Assembly (NCBI RefSeq): GCF_000172795.2
Contig: NZ_CP020951.1
Location: 372,001-436,000 of the forward strand
Length of the DNA: 64,000 nucleotides
Reading direction: 5' to 3'
DNA from: Rhizobium sp. CIAT894
GTDB taxonomy: Bacteria; Pseudomonadota; Alphaproteobacteria; Rhizobiales; Rhizobiaceae
The notes under the pieces were generated by a model. That model made no database searches. It saw nothing but the letters and a program-made list of their open reading frames with translations, and was not told the DNA's origin. A program made the translations under genes and the position numbers. Of this stretch, positions 1 through 8,446 are shown in pieces; position 1 is the stretch's first letter; each line of letters starts with the position of its first letter.

Positions 1-434
1 TCGCTACTGTCGTCGACCGGTGTTTCACGCCACGCTCCTTTTACTCCCGAAAGAATATCGCCCAGCTGACTCCCCTGTTTCCGTGCCCAGTCTGCGCTGT
101 CATCGGTTAGCCGATAGACAACGAAGCCGGTCTCGTTGTCGCCGGGCATGAAACCGACACCCCAAGATTCTTCCAGGCGGTATTCGATCTCCGCCACTTC
201 GAGCGGTTCGGGAACGCGTGCGAGAACGTGGTGTCGCTCCCCAATTTTAGTGGCAACGTAGGGGAATGCGATAACCCCCAGACCAAGAGCGATGATGAGA
301 CCTCTCAGAACCAATTGGTTAGGCTGTGTCCGCCGCCAGATGCTGCGCAAGCCAAGAAAGAGGGCAGCTATAGTGGCTATGAGCAGCAGGACGCAAATGG
401 CGAGTCCACCCAATATGGCAGCGAAAAAATTCAT
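1..434 (-). CDS. Partial membrane protein, C-terminus beyond the window
   Basis: An open frame starts at an ATG read leftwards from 434 and stays open to base 1, giving at least 144 residues. The N-terminus MNFFAAILGGLAICVLLLI continues as a hydrophobic segment to about residue 28. A short basic linker (RSIWRRTQPNQ) follows, then a second hydrophobic stretch at about 42-58 (LIIALGLGVIAFPYVA). The rest is soluble and acidic, with a phrase VGFMPGDNETGFVVYRL. Two N-terminal membrane helices and a soluble tail suggest an inner-membrane protein of unknown function. No family is recognised. It is transcribed away from the DUF262 gene. Overlapping frames in this stretch lack these features and look like shadows. 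Confidence 0.6.
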   Translation of the reverse strand, partial: MNFFAAILGGLAICVLLLIATIAALFLGLRSIWRRTQPNQLVLRGLIIALGLGVIAFPYVATKIGERHHVLARVPEPLEVAEIEYRLEESWGVGFMPGDNETGFVVYRLTDDSADWARKQGSQLGDILSGVKGAWRETPVDDSS

Positions 435-710
435 ACGTGCTCGGAGGTCGTCGAGGAGATGATTGGAATTCTCGAAGGGTGTGCGGACATTGAATTTGTG
501 TATGCCTAGCAACGTTCGACAACGGTGGCAACGTCCGCCCTTAACGCGGCCAAGTTATGCGCCGTGCGCACGCGTGCAACTGCGGCCTTATGGCCCGCGC
601 AACGTAATTCGACTGTCTGCGCCGGCTTCATAGAGGGCAGGGTTATTTGCTTCTATAGACAGCTATGAATTGAATGATATAGCTGAAGATCACCTGCAAG
701 GATTACGACG

Positions 711-1877
711 ATGGCCGATATTGATGACGACATTTTAGATGCCTATGGCGAGGTGTCTGAATCTGAATTGGCCATTGGCGACCGCGATTTTCAGGAAATG
801 GTAGTCGCACCGACCGACTGGACGATAAGTGTTCTGACCGATCTTCTGGACAGGCAGATTATCGACCTCGCGCCGAACTACCAGCGGCGTGTGGCCTGGA
901 CTGAAGACAAGATGTCAAAGTTCATTGAGAGCCTGTTTCTTCGCCTGCCCGTACCGCAAATCGTTCTTGCCGAAACGCGCCCGGGCAGATTTGCGGTTAT
1001 CGACGGCAAGCAACGCCTTAACTCCATTGCCCGTTTCTGCGCCGACAAGCGACGGCCGTTGCGGTTGAAGAACTGCGAATATCGTGAAGACCTTGAGGGC
1101 TTGACGTACGATGAAATGCTGAAACGTGATGATCTTGCCGACGCCGTTGGGGCTTTTCAGTCGCACACAGTTCGGACTATCGTCATTAAAAACTGGCGGT
1201 CGAGTGAGTTGGTCTACCTGCTGTTCCTCCGCCTCAACCAAAACAGTGTGCCTTTGTCGTCACAGGAGTTGCGTCGTGCACTTTATCCGGGCGAGTTTAT
1301 GACTTGGCTGGACGAGCAAACGACCAACTCACCAGGGATGAGGCTGATTTTTGCGCAGGTTCCCGATTTTCGAATGCGTGACATGGAAGTGGCCCTGCGT
1401 CATCTGGCGTTCGACATGTACGGGGCCTCGTATCGCGGTAACCTCAAGAAGTTTTTGGACGGCGTGACAAACGACCTCACCTCTCACTTCCGCCCGCGTC
1501 GCGCCCAGCTTGAAGATGCATGGCTTCGATATGAACGCGCGATAGAAACGACGTTCGATATCTTTGGCGAGAATGCCTATCGAATCTGGCAGAACGAGCG
1601 CTTCCAGCCCGCCCGTAACCGCGCGGTCATGGACATAATGAATTACTATTTTGCCGACCCAAGCACTGCTGAAGCGGCGCTCCCTCATGCACAGGCCCTG
1701 CAAGGGGGCTTCAAAGACCTGTGCGAGGGCAATGCGGAGTTTGTGCGGGCGCTCCAAAGCTCAACAAAAACTGAGGCGGCTACGGCCCTTCGTTTTGAAG
1801 CGTGGGGGCACTCCCTGAACAATGTGATAGGCGCTGCCGTCCGTCCTTACCCTTCTGACGAATATCAGATTGGTTAG
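711..1877 (+). CDS. DUF262 (GmrSD/ParB-like) domain protein
   Basis: This 388-residue protein has the DUF262 signature near the N-terminus: PNYQRRVAWTEDK at about residues 55-68, followed by VPQIVLAE and the nucleotide-binding-type motif VIDGKQRLNSI at about 103-113. DUF262 is the N-terminal half of GmrSD type IV restriction enzymes and also occurs in standalone proteins; it belongs to the ParB/Srx nucleotide-hydrolysing fold. The C-terminal half is helical and has no HNH (DUF1524) motif, so this is a DUF262-only protein. An AAGGA ribosome site lies about 9 nt before the ATG. Its stop is 5 nt from the start of the HEPN-like gene, so the two were probably one operon. A role in defence or as a partner of the HEPN protein is inference. 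Confidence 0.8.
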   Translation: MADIDDDILDAYGEVSESELAIGDRDFQEMVVAPTDWTISVLTDLLDRQIIDLAPNYQRRVAWTEDKMSKFIESLFLRLPVPQIVLAETRPGRFAVIDGKQRLNSIARFCADKRRPLRLKNCEYREDLEGLTYDEMLKRDDLADAVGAFQSHTVRTIVIKNWRSSELVYLLFLRLNQNSVPLSSQELRRALYPGEFMTWLDEQTTNSPGMRLIFAQVPDFRMRDMEVALRHLAFDMYGASYRGNLKKFLDGVTNDLTSHFRPRRAQLEDAWLRYERAIETTFDIFGENAYRIWQNERFQPARNRAVMDIMNYYFADPSTAEAALPHAQALQGGFKDLCEGNAEFVRALQSSTKTEAATALRFEAWGHSLNNVIGAAVRPYPSDEYQIG

Positions 1878-2474
1878 CCTATATGCCGTCTCCGGAGCTT
1901 CAGCAATTGGTAGCTCGGTTGCAGCATCTTGTAGCCACGCTACCCGCTACCCCGATCATTCCCACTCCGTGGACGCAGGCTGAGGCCGATTTGATTTCCG
2001 CTTTTGCTGTCTTTGGTGCAGCCGCATGCGAGCACTACATTGAAGAGCGTTGTGGCAAGATTTCTCAGGAAGCGTATCAGAAGTTCTACAATGCACGAAA
2101 ACTTGGTCGCGTCGCGAAGCACCTCTGCATCACACCTTTTGTGAATTTTCCCGCTGACAACACCGACAGGGACGCGTTGAAAGCTGTCTTGGGAAGTCCC
2201 GGATTCATGGTTCAGATCAAGAAGAGTTACGCCGCTACCGCAAGCGTCGAACTCGAGAGACTGCTAAAACGGAGCGAAATACAGTACAAAAAGGCGCTGA
2301 AAGACAATCACGGCATCGGCGTAAGACACTATTTCAAGCTTCTAGGCTCCATCGGAGTCAACGTCGGTGCATTCGATGTCGATTTCGTAAATGGCCTTCA
2401 GCGACTTTGGGAACTGCGAGGTGGGGCGGCTCATCGCCATGTCGTTGCGGCCAACTTGATCACACCCACTACGG

Positions 2475-2483
2475 ACATGGTGC
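2475..2483. repeat. Target-site duplication, left copy
   Basis: ACATGGTGC immediately precedes the left inverted repeat and is repeated exactly at 3757-3765 after the right one. A 9-bp duplication fits IS4-family transposition, and its integrity points to a simple insertion without later rearrangement. Confidence 0.93.
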
Positions 2484-2504
2484 CACTGCTGTCCGGTTTA
2501 AATT
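2484..2504. repeat. IS left inverted repeat
   Basis: The first 21 bases of the element begin CACTGCTGTCCGG and end in TTTAAATT. They match the reverse complement of 3736-3756 without mismatch. Confidence 0.92.
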
Positions 2505-2507
2505 GTG

Positions 2508-3653
2508 TCACCATTGGAGGCTCATCTGGCCGGGATTTCCGGGAGGGTTGTTGCGTGGTTTTAGCAGGCGGTCGATCCTTTTGCGGTGCATCAGGTTGGT
2601 GCGCACCAGGCGGGCGAAGGCCAGCGGGCTTATGATGGTGGCCTGGTCGGCCTTTGCCATCTGCAGCAGCAGATAGGCGATCAGAGCGACGGCCACCTGG
2701 ATGCGCACTGCATTTTCGCTGTTGCCGAGGAAATGGCGGATTTTCAGCGTCTGCTTGACCCAGCGGAAGAACAGTTCGATCGCCCAGCGGCGCTTGTAAA
2801 GTGCGGCGATCTCCTCGGCCGGGGCGGTAAGATCGTTGGAGAAGATGCGCAATATCTTGCCGGTTTCGATCCGCACGCCGATCTCGCGCACCGGCCGGTT
2901 CATCGGATTGCGGCGGCTCCTGGCCTGGCGCTGCGGCAACAGGCCGATGCGGTCGAACAGGATGCCGGCATCCTCGTTGACCGCCTGCTCGGCGCTCGCT
3001 GTCAGTTTCGTATGGGACTTGAGGCGGGTGACGATGCGGCAGCCGGCGGCATCCAGCTTCGCCCACCAGCCGAAATCGTAATAGCCGAGATCGAAGACAT
3101 AGGTGGCGCCCGCCTCGATCGGCATCTCCTTGGCGGCGGTGATGTCGTTGACATTGGCCGCGGTGACGGCCGCATAGATCGGCCGTTCGGCATTGGCATC
3201 ATAGACGACGTGCATCTTGGCGCCGCAGGCCTGATCGGAAAAGCGGGCCCACTGCGATCCCGCCCCGGAAAGTGGCAGACTGCTGCCGTCGATCAGATAG
3301 ACCGCCTCGCCGATGGCCCGCTTGAGGCCGCGCCCGGCGCGGGCCAGCATCTGCGTAAACAACTCGGTAAAAACGGCGCTCGGACGCAGGCCGTTGGCAT
3401 CGGCGAAAGTCGAGCGCGACACCGGGCGAGCGCCGAGATGGTAAAGGCGGGCACTATGGCTTTCCAGGGACCCGACGATCTCGCGCAGGCTGACGGCACC
3501 GGCAAGCTGGCCGTAAAGCAGGGCGATCAACTGGCTCTTCGTCGACAGCCGCCGAACATGCTTGTCGGCCTGATGCTCCTCCACAAGTCTTTCGAAGATC
3601 GTCCACGGAATCCGCTTCAACAGATCATGAAAGACGCTATTGTCATGCCGCAC
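2508..3653 (-). CDS. IS4-family DDE transposase
   Basis: This 381-residue protein catalyses transposition of the surrounding element. The N-terminal part (LLKRIPWTIFERLVEEHQAD) resembles the DUF4372 domain common in IS4-family enzymes. The DDE triad is visible: D122 in LIDGSSLPLSG, D188 in YVFDLGYYDF and E293. E293 sits in the IS4 signature Y-x2-R-x3-E-x6-K (Y286, R289, E293, K300) within YKRRWAIELFFRWVK. The length is normal and no frameshift or internal stop is seen, so the enzyme may be active. The gene starts about 100 bp inside the right inverted repeat. Long open frames on the opposite strand here are shadows. Confidence 0.93.
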   Translation of the reverse strand: MRHDNSVFHDLLKRIPWTIFERLVEEHQADKHVRRLSTKSQLIALLYGQLAGAVSLREIVGSLESHSARLYHLGARPVSRSTFADANGLRPSAVFTELFTQMLARAGRGLKRAIGEAVYLIDGSSLPLSGAGSQWARFSDQACGAKMHVVYDANAERPIYAAVTAANVNDITAAKEMPIEAGATYVFDLGYYDFGWWAKLDAAGCRIVTRLKSHTKLTASAEQAVNEDAGILFDRIGLLPQRQARSRRNPMNRPVREIGVRIETGKILRIFSNDLTAPAEEIAALYKRRWAIELFFRWVKQTLKIRHFLGNSENAVRIQVAVALIAYLLLQMAKADQATIISPLAFARLVRTNLMHRKRIDRLLKPRNNPPGNPGQMSLQW

Positions 3654-3735
3654 GGTGTTGCTCCTATTTCGTGTCCGAGATCGTCGCGAAACGCTCGAAT
3701 ACGAGTAGAATCAACACCGTGCACCATGTCCACTA

Positions 3736-3756
3736 AATTTAAACCGGACAGCAGTG
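3736..3756. repeat. IS right inverted repeat
   Basis: These 21 bases end in CCGGACAGCAGTG and are the exact reverse complement of the left end at 2484-2504. Confidence 0.92.
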
Positions 3757-3765
3757 ACATGGTGC
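3757..3765. repeat. Target-site duplication, right copy
   Basis: ACATGGTGC is identical to 2475-2483. The HEPN reading frame resumes at 3766. Confidence 0.93.
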
Positions 3766-3946
3766 AGTGGATGACACACATCCTAGCAGGGTTCACGGAG
3801 CTGGACGACGCATTGGATAGGTTGCGGAAAGCCATCGTTTGATCATAGCACTCTCCTGTTTCGCCCTCATGAGGCGCACCCCGTAATTAGCGGTGTTTCT
3901 TACAGGAACCATCCGATCACGGTCATTTCCCTCTCAACTGGGATCC

Positions 3947-5047
3947 CTACCAGACGAGACCGCGCGCTGCGACGTCCTCGACACGGGTCACCACCCCGCC
4001 CCGATGAAACACCATCGTATCGAACAGGTTGGAAACCACGCACGTGTGGTTCGGGATGATGAAGAGCTTTTCGCCGATCTGCGGCCGGGGGCCGGTGCAG
4101 TTTGAGAGATCGATCACGCCGTGTTCTTCCGAGAGGCTGGTGATCCGCGCCTGGGGATAGCCGACGATCAGGCCGTAATCGCTGAAGCCCTGGAGGTCCG
4201 AGGTCAGCGCCTTCGAGCCGGCATCGATGACGGCGCGGTCGGCGGTGGGCCGTGAGACGACGGTTGCCAGCACATGCATGGCGCAGTCATCCTCGGTGCA
4301 ATGGCCCATGCGCACCATCTGGCGGTCGTTGTAGATATAGGTGCCGGCGCGGTGTTCGGTGGCCGAAGGGACGAGATGCGCCTCGAACAGGCTCGGCGTT
4401 CCGCCATTGCTGACGATCGGACAGGCGATGGCGTCGGATTTCAGGCGGTCTAGCGTCTCGACGATGAAGGCCTCGACGGCGGCGGCCGCTTGCGGCTTCG
4501 GATAGGTGACGATGCCGCCGAAGGTGAGGCCGTCGGCGGCGGCGATGCGCCTGGCGAGCGCGGCCGCTTCTTCAGGCGTCTGCACGCCGCAGCGGCCGCC
4601 GCCGGTGTCGCATTCCACCAGCACCGTCAGCGGCTGGTGGCCGGAGAAATGCGCCGAGAGGCCGTCGACCGTCGTTTCGCTGTCGGCGACAACCTTCAGC
4701 GCCGGGATTTTCTCGTTCAGCTTTTCCAGGCGTTCGAGCTTCTGCTGCCCGATTATGTTGAAGGTGATCAGGATGTCGCCGAAGCCGGCTGCGGCAAAGA
4801 CTTCGGCCTCCGTCACCTTCTGGCAATTGATGCCCCTGGCGCCGGCGGCAAGCTGCGCGACGGCGAGCGCCGGAATCTTGTGCGTCTTGATATGCGGGCG
4901 GAAGTTCAGCCCGTGCTGATCCATGTGGGATTGAACGCGGGCGATGTTGGCGGCCAGCCTGTCTTCGTCGATCACGGGGCGCGGCGTCGAGAGATCGGCG
5001 ATCCTGTCTCCTGCCCTGGCGACGACGGCAAAGCTGGCATCAGACAT
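3947..5047 (-). CDS. D-threonine-aldolase-like PLP enzyme (alanine racemase fold)
   Basis: This 366-residue enzyme belongs to the DSD1/D-threonine aldolase group of fold-type III PLP proteins, which cleave or dehydrate D-hydroxy-amino acids. The N-terminus STPRPVIDEDRLAANIARVQ is typical. The PLP lysine is expected in RPHIKTHK at about residues 51-58. VSNGGTPS and HRAGTYIYND fit the cofactor phosphate site. The C-terminal PNHTCVVSN matches the H-x-C metal site of these enzymes. The ATG directly follows the TAG of the M81 gene (TAGATG), so the two are translationally linked. The exact substrate (D-threonine, D-serine or 3-hydroxy-D-aspartate) cannot be read from sequence. Confidence 0.85.
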   Translation of the reverse strand: MSDASFAVVARAGDRIADLSTPRPVIDEDRLAANIARVQSHMDQHGLNFRPHIKTHKIPALAVAQLAAGARGINCQKVTEAEVFAAAGFGDILITFNIIGQQKLERLEKLNEKIPALKVVADSETTVDGLSAHFSGHQPLTVLVECDTGGGRCGVQTPEEAAALARRIAAADGLTFGGIVTYPKPQAAAAVEAFIVETLDRLKSDAIACPIVSNGGTPSLFEAHLVPSATEHRAGTYIYNDRQMVRMGHCTEDDCAMHVLATVVSRPTADRAVIDAGSKALTSDLQGFSDYGLIVGYPQARITSLSEEHGVIDLSNCTGPRPQIGEKLFIIPNHTCVVSNLFDTMVFHRGGVVTRVEDVAARGLVW

Positions 5048-6523
5048 CTAGGCGGCTCCGCGTTCTCTTCCGTGTGGATCGGCCACGATCGGCCAGATGG
5101 TCTTCGGCGCCCGCCGGTATGGCGTCGTCGCCGGATTATTGGGATAGGGCGTTCCGGCGGAGCAGTAAAGGATCTCGGCGGCGATCCTGGAGAAGGACGC
5201 GAAGAAGTGATTGGTGGATTTGATCACCAGGATCTTCTGCTTCTCGGGATCGATGCCCATCACTGAAAACAGGCTCGGATCGAAGCTCTGGGCGCGCGTC
5301 GAATTGAGGATGATATCGATGCCGTCGAGCGCGATATGGGCGGCGTCGCCGAAAGGCGCCAGGCTCTCGCCGAACTGCATCTCGGCATTTTTTACCAGCT
5401 TGACGACCTTCACCGTGCCGTCGATCGGGTTGCCGGTGCCGGGCGCCGATTTGGCGCCGAAGCGCAGCGGAATCTCAGACCCCTCGCCCGCCGCAAAACA
5501 GATCTGCACCGCCACCGGGTCCCAGATGGTGCCGATTGCCGCACTGGTAACGCCGCGGGCCATCAGCTCGGCGAGAACAACGGTCGCATCGCCCGCCGTG
5601 CCGCCGCCCGGATTGTCCCAGACATCGGCGATGACGACGGGCCATGCGGTCGCGGCAATCGCGCGCGAGACGGCTTCTTTCTCGTCGATCTGCGGGACCA
5701 TGAAGGTGCCGCGCTTGGAAAACAGTTCGAGTCCGAGCTCGCGCGCCAAAGCCGCGCCCTTTTCCGGCTTGTTATCGGTGACGACGAGCAGCTTCGTTCC
5801 CATCTCGGGAACGTCGCCGACCATGAAGCCGTGGATCACCGAGATCGACAGGATATCGGGATCGTCCTTTTCGATCCGCATGATCTTGTCGACGAAGGAG
5901 CGCATCGGCTCGCGCGAGGTCGGGAAGACGTCGATCATCCGGCAGTCGAACACCGAGATAACAGGCTTGACCCGGCCTTCCAGCGTGTCGACGGCGATGC
6001 GCCAGAGATCCTCGGCGCGATCGACGAAATCGGTGTGCGGAAATTCCTTGAAATAGACGGCGAAATCGAGCGCCGCGACACGTTTGGCCGTCAGATGGCT
6101 GTGCGGATCGAGTTCGGCGCAGATGAGCACATCCGGTCCGACGATCTCGCGCATGCGCTGGAGAAGATCGCCTTCCGTATCCTCATATCCGGCCGCCACC
6201 ATGGCGCCATGCAGGCCCATGACGACGGCATCGACCGGCATGGCCACGCGGAGCTGGCCGAGGATTTCGTCGCGCAGCTCCTCATAGGTCGTCCGGTTGA
6301 CGAGGCCGGCGGGGTCGGCCCAGGTGGCGGTTCCCTCGATCAGCTGCCAGCCCTTTTCCCGGGTGACGCGCCTTCCGACGGTGATCGGTGCGGTGCAGAG
6401 GGTCGGTGTTTCCGGATGCTGGCCGGGGGGCGCATAAAGCGAGGCTTCGAATGCGCGGCGATCCACGCAGATCGGGGAGAAAGTATTGGTCTCGGTCGCC
6501 AATGCCGCCGTGAAAATGCGCAA
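5048..6523 (-). CDS. M81-family metallopeptidase-like protein (MlrC type)
   Basis: The product is 491 residues when started at a TTG (MRIFTAALATETNTFSP), which has GAAGG about 8 nt upstream. A longer frame from 6640 would overlap the previous gene by almost 90 bp, so the TTG start is preferred. RIFTAALATETNTFSP, MGLHGAMV and DPHSHLT are hallmarks of the MlrC/M81 family, named for microcystinase C. The long C-terminal domain contains ADVWDNPGGGTAGD. Most M81 proteins in soil bacteria have unknown substrates and no secretion signal, as here. It is the middle gene of a three-gene minus-strand unit with an NTF2-like protein upstream and a D-threonine-aldolase-like enzyme downstream, suggesting small-peptide or D-amino-acid catabolism. 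Confidence 0.85.
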   Translation of the reverse strand: MRIFTAALATETNTFSPICVDRRAFEASLYAPPGQHPETPTLCTAPITVGRRVTREKGWQLIEGTATWADPAGLVNRTTYEELRDEILGQLRVAMPVDAVVMGLHGAMVAAGYEDTEGDLLQRMREIVGPDVLICAELDPHSHLTAKRVAALDFAVYFKEFPHTDFVDRAEDLWRIAVDTLEGRVKPVISVFDCRMIDVFPTSREPMRSFVDKIMRIEKDDPDILSISVIHGFMVGDVPEMGTKLLVVTDNKPEKGAALARELGLELFSKRGTFMVPQIDEKEAVSRAIAATAWPVVIADVWDNPGGGTAGDATVVLAELMARGVTSAAIGTIWDPVAVQICFAAGEGSEIPLRFGAKSAPGTGNPIDGTVKVVKLVKNAEMQFGESLAPFGDAAHIALDGIDIILNSTRAQSFDPSLFSVMGIDPEKQKILVIKSTNHFFASFSRIAAEILYCSAGTPYPNNPATTPYRRAPKTIWPIVADPHGRERGAA

Positions 6524-6552
6524 GAAAGTCGCCTTCGTGTTGTCTTCCCGCT

Positions 6553-7035
6553 TTAGCCCATCGGGTTCGGCAGGTAGCCGGTGAAACCTGAGATCTTCCA
6601 GCGCCCCTGGTGCAGCCGGCAATAATAGAGCGTCTGCCATTGCAGGATGTCGCGGGTGCCGTCAGCCCTGGTGATGCCGCCGTCGAATTTCTTGCGCACC
6701 AGCGCCATCTCGCCTTCGATCTCGATATCCTCGAGCGTCGTCGTGGTGAAGATCGCCGTGCGCGGATCTTCCGCGAAGCTCTGCTCGGCGAAATCCTTCG
6801 CCTGCCTCAGCCATTCCTGGCGATAGGCCGCGAGCGTCGGAAATGCCAGGCGCCACCGGTCGGGGCTGACCTGCTTCTGGGCATCAATGCCGATGAAGCC
6901 CTCTTCGACGAAATCATGCTCGACCTTCGACCAGTCGGCGGCGAGAAAAGCATCGATATCGCGCGGAACGAGCATTTCCCAGATCGCCTGCCGGGCGTTG
7001 TCGGTGGGGAAAGGATTCTGGAAAGGGTCGCGCAT
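6553..7035 (-). CDS. NTF2/SnoaL-like protein
   Basis: A 160-residue soluble protein and first gene of the minus-strand unit. Features such as DIDAFLAADWSKVEHDF near the N-terminus, the strand DGTRDILQWQTLYYCR and the C-terminal strand GRWKISGFTGYLP fit the NTF2-like cone fold (SnoaL/DUF4440 type), a scaffold used by small isomerases, hydrolases and binding proteins. No catalytic pair can be assigned. It lies 29 bp upstream of the M81 start. Its start is about 110 bp from the divergent RidA gene, with a candidate RpiR operator between them. Confidence 0.6.
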   Translation of the reverse strand: MRDPFQNPFPTDNARQAIWEMLVPRDIDAFLAADWSKVEHDFVEEGFIGIDAQKQVSPDRWRLAFPTLAAYRQEWLRQAKDFAEQSFAEDPRTAIFTTTTLEDIEIEGEMALVRKKFDGGITRADGTRDILQWQTLYYCRLHQGRWKISGFTGYLPNPMG

Positions 7036-7048
7036 ATCAGCCCCGGAT

Positions 7049-7062
7049 TGAAATTCTTTTCA
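7049..7062. promoter_or_regulatory. Candidate RpiR-type operator in a divergent promoter
   Basis: TGAAATTCTTTTCA is an inverted repeat with TGAAA/TTTCA arms around four bases. It lies between the divergent NTF2-like and RidA genes, in an AT-rich stretch unlike its surroundings. The RpiR gene at 7558-8421 is the obvious candidate binder. Binding is inference. Confidence 0.4.
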
Positions 7063-7146
7063 TAATTCGTGTTTTTCACTGGTCAAATTCTGCTTTCTAT
7101 GGTCATTTGTCAACGTATCAAGAAAATAATTTGCAAGGACTTCAGC

Positions 7147-7536
7147 ATGCCCATCAAGCGCTATGGCACTGTTCAAACGGGGGCCGGCGGCAAGGCGCTG
7201 CCTTTCGCGCGTGCGGTCGAGGCCGACGGATGGCTCTATGTTTCCGGCCAGGTTGCAATGGAAGATGGCGAGATCATCGACGGCAACATCATCGCCCAGA
7301 CCCACAAGACGATCGCCAATGTTCTGGCGATTCTCGAAGAGGCCGGATACGGCGTCGAGGATGTCGTGCGCGTCGGCGTCTGGCTCGACGATCCGCGCGA
7401 CTTCTGGACCTTCAACAAGATCTATCAGGAGTATTTCGGCGAGCATCCGCCGGCGCGCGCCTGTGTGCAATCGTCGATGATGGTCGATTGCAAGGTTGAG
7501 ATCGACTGCGTGGCCTATAAGAAGAAGGGTGCATAA
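7147..7536 (+). CDS. RidA-family (YjgF/UK114) imine/enamine deaminase
   Basis: This 129-residue protein is of standard RidA length. The start at 7147 is chosen because AAGGA lies about 8 nt upstream and the family N-terminus begins there. WLYVSGQVAMEDGEI and QTHKTIANVLAILEEAG are typical, and RACVQSSMMVDCKVEIDCVAY carries the conserved arginine of the active site and the C-terminal strand. RidA proteins hydrolyse reactive 2-aminoacrylate and other imines made by PLP enzymes. That fits the D-threonine-aldolase-like PLP enzyme on the other arm of this divergent locus. The RpiR regulator begins 21 bp downstream. Confidence 0.88.
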   Translation: MPIKRYGTVQTGAGGKALPFARAVEADGWLYVSGQVAMEDGEIIDGNIIAQTHKTIANVLAILEEAGYGVEDVVRVGVWLDDPRDFWTFNKIYQEYFGEHPPARACVQSSMMVDCKVEIDCVAYKKKGA

Positions 7537-7557
7537 GGAATAAGGGCGGGAGCGGCT

Positions 7558-8421
7558 TTGGATATCTTTTCGACATTGCAGGAAGACAAGGGCCGGCTCT
7601 CTCCCTCCGAAAGCCGCATCGCCGAGATCATCGTCAATGATTTCGAGTTCGCCGTGAACGCCTCGATCATCGAGCTTGCCGAACGCGCCGAGGTATCGCC
7701 GCCGACCGTCACCCGCTTTTGCCGGCGGCTGGGCTGCGAGAGCTTTTCCGATTTCAAGGTGCAGCTCGCCCGCACTGCCCATATCGGCGTGCGTTATCTG
7801 AAGCCGGAATCGAAAAGCACCGATCCGGCCGATGTCGCCCAGGATATCATCACCAAGGCGCAGAACGCGCTGTTTCTGCTGCACCGGTCGCTCGATCTTG
7901 CCGCCATCGAAGCCGCCGTTTCACACATCGCCAAGGCCGATATGATCTACGCCTTCGGCTCTGGCGGCAATTCGTCGATGATCGCCGACGAGCTGCAGAA
8001 CCGGCTCTTCCGGCTCGGGCTTCGCATTACCGCCAGTTCCGATCACAGCATGCAGCTGATGATGGCGGCGGCAGCAAGGCCGGGCGACGTGTTGATCGGC
8101 TCGTCCTTCTCGGGGCGCAATCTGGAGCTGGTGCGGGCCTTCGAGCTTGCCCGCGACACGAAGGTCAAGACGATCGCTCTCACCCAGACGGAAAGCCCGG
8201 TTGCCAAGGCGGCCGAAATCGTCGTGCCGATCGACCTTCCCGAAGGCAATAATATCTACCGCCCGACTTCGACGCGCATCGCCTATATCGCGACGGTCGA
8301 TATTCTCTCGAGCCTGGTCGCCTATGCGGTTCAGCCGAAGGCGACGACCACGCTGCGGCGCATCAAGCAGCAGCTCGTCATTCACCGCGACGGCGACGAC
8401 CGGCAATTGCTTGGAGATTGA
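7558..8421 (+). CDS. MurR/RpiR-family transcriptional regulator
   Basis: A 287-residue regulator starting at TTG, with GGAG about 7 nt upstream. The N-terminal HTH_6 domain (about 1-80) contains LSPSESRIAEIIVNDF and AERAEVSPPTVTRFCRRLGC, the latter being the recognition-helix region. The C-terminal SIS sugar-phosphate domain (about 120-260) has DMIYAFGSGGNSSMIADELQ and GDVLIGSSFSGRN. Family members sense phosphosugars or related metabolites. It sits in a plus-strand run RidA-RpiR-SDR-MFS and probably controls this run and the divergent unit through the palindrome at 7049-7062. Confidence 0.88.
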   Translation: MDIFSTLQEDKGRLSPSESRIAEIIVNDFEFAVNASIIELAERAEVSPPTVTRFCRRLGCESFSDFKVQLARTAHIGVRYLKPESKSTDPADVAQDIITKAQNALFLLHRSLDLAAIEAAVSHIAKADMIYAFGSGGNSSMIADELQNRLFRLGLRITASSDHSMQLMMAAAARPGDVLIGSSFSGRNLELVRAFELARDTKVKTIALTQTESPVAKAAEIVVPIDLPEGNNIYRPTSTRIAYIATVDILSSLVAYAVQPKATTTLRRIKQQLVIHRDGDDRQLLGD

Positions 8422-8446
8422 AGCTGATGAACGGGAGTCTGGGAAA

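Larger units (their letters stand above)
2484..3756. mobile_element. Complete IS4-family insertion sequence, 1273 bp
   Basis: The element is bounded by 21-bp perfect inverted repeats starting CACTGCTGTCCGG at 2484-2504 and 3736-3756. It is flanked by a 9-bp direct target duplication and holds one full-length DDE transposase on the minus strand. It sits inside the HEPN-type gene. All parts expected of an active element are present: perfect ends, exact duplication and an intact transposase. Confidence 0.93.
1883..3842 (+). pseudogene. HEPN-type putative RNase, split by an IS4-family element
   Basis: Codons 1-200 lie at 1883-2482. The frame then runs into the insertion sequence and ends at a stop inside it (2635). 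Removing the element (2484-3756) and one copy of the 9-bp target duplication restores one frame that ends at 3840-3842 with ILAGFTELDDALDRLRKAIV, an ancestral protein of 225 residues. Residues 179-184 are RGGAAH, the RX4H motif of HEPN domains, within LWELRGGAAHRH. HEPN proteins are often RNases in toxin-antitoxin, abortive-infection and RNA-processing systems. Together with the DUF262 neighbour it resembles the MAE_28990/MAE_18760-like HEPN group, a name given from memory. The break falls after the motif, so the truncated product could keep the catalytic helix but ends in about 50 foreign residues. Loss of function is likely but not proven. Confidence 0.75.

Noticed and set aside
228..509. 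Short plus-strand frame at the left edge
   Set aside because: The opposite strand holds a protein with two membrane helices and an ATG at 434, a more convincing gene. The plus frame has no ribosome site or family features.
2586..3842. 418-residue open frame on the plus strand across the insertion sequence
   Set aside because: It is antisense to the full-length transposase and only gains its last residues from the interrupted HEPN gene. The Gly/Ala/Asp-rich composition is typical of a shadow frame.
6524..6640. Upstream in-frame ATG for the M81 gene
   Set aside because: It lies inside the NTF2-like gene. The family N-terminus begins at the TTG at 6523, which has its own GAAGG site.
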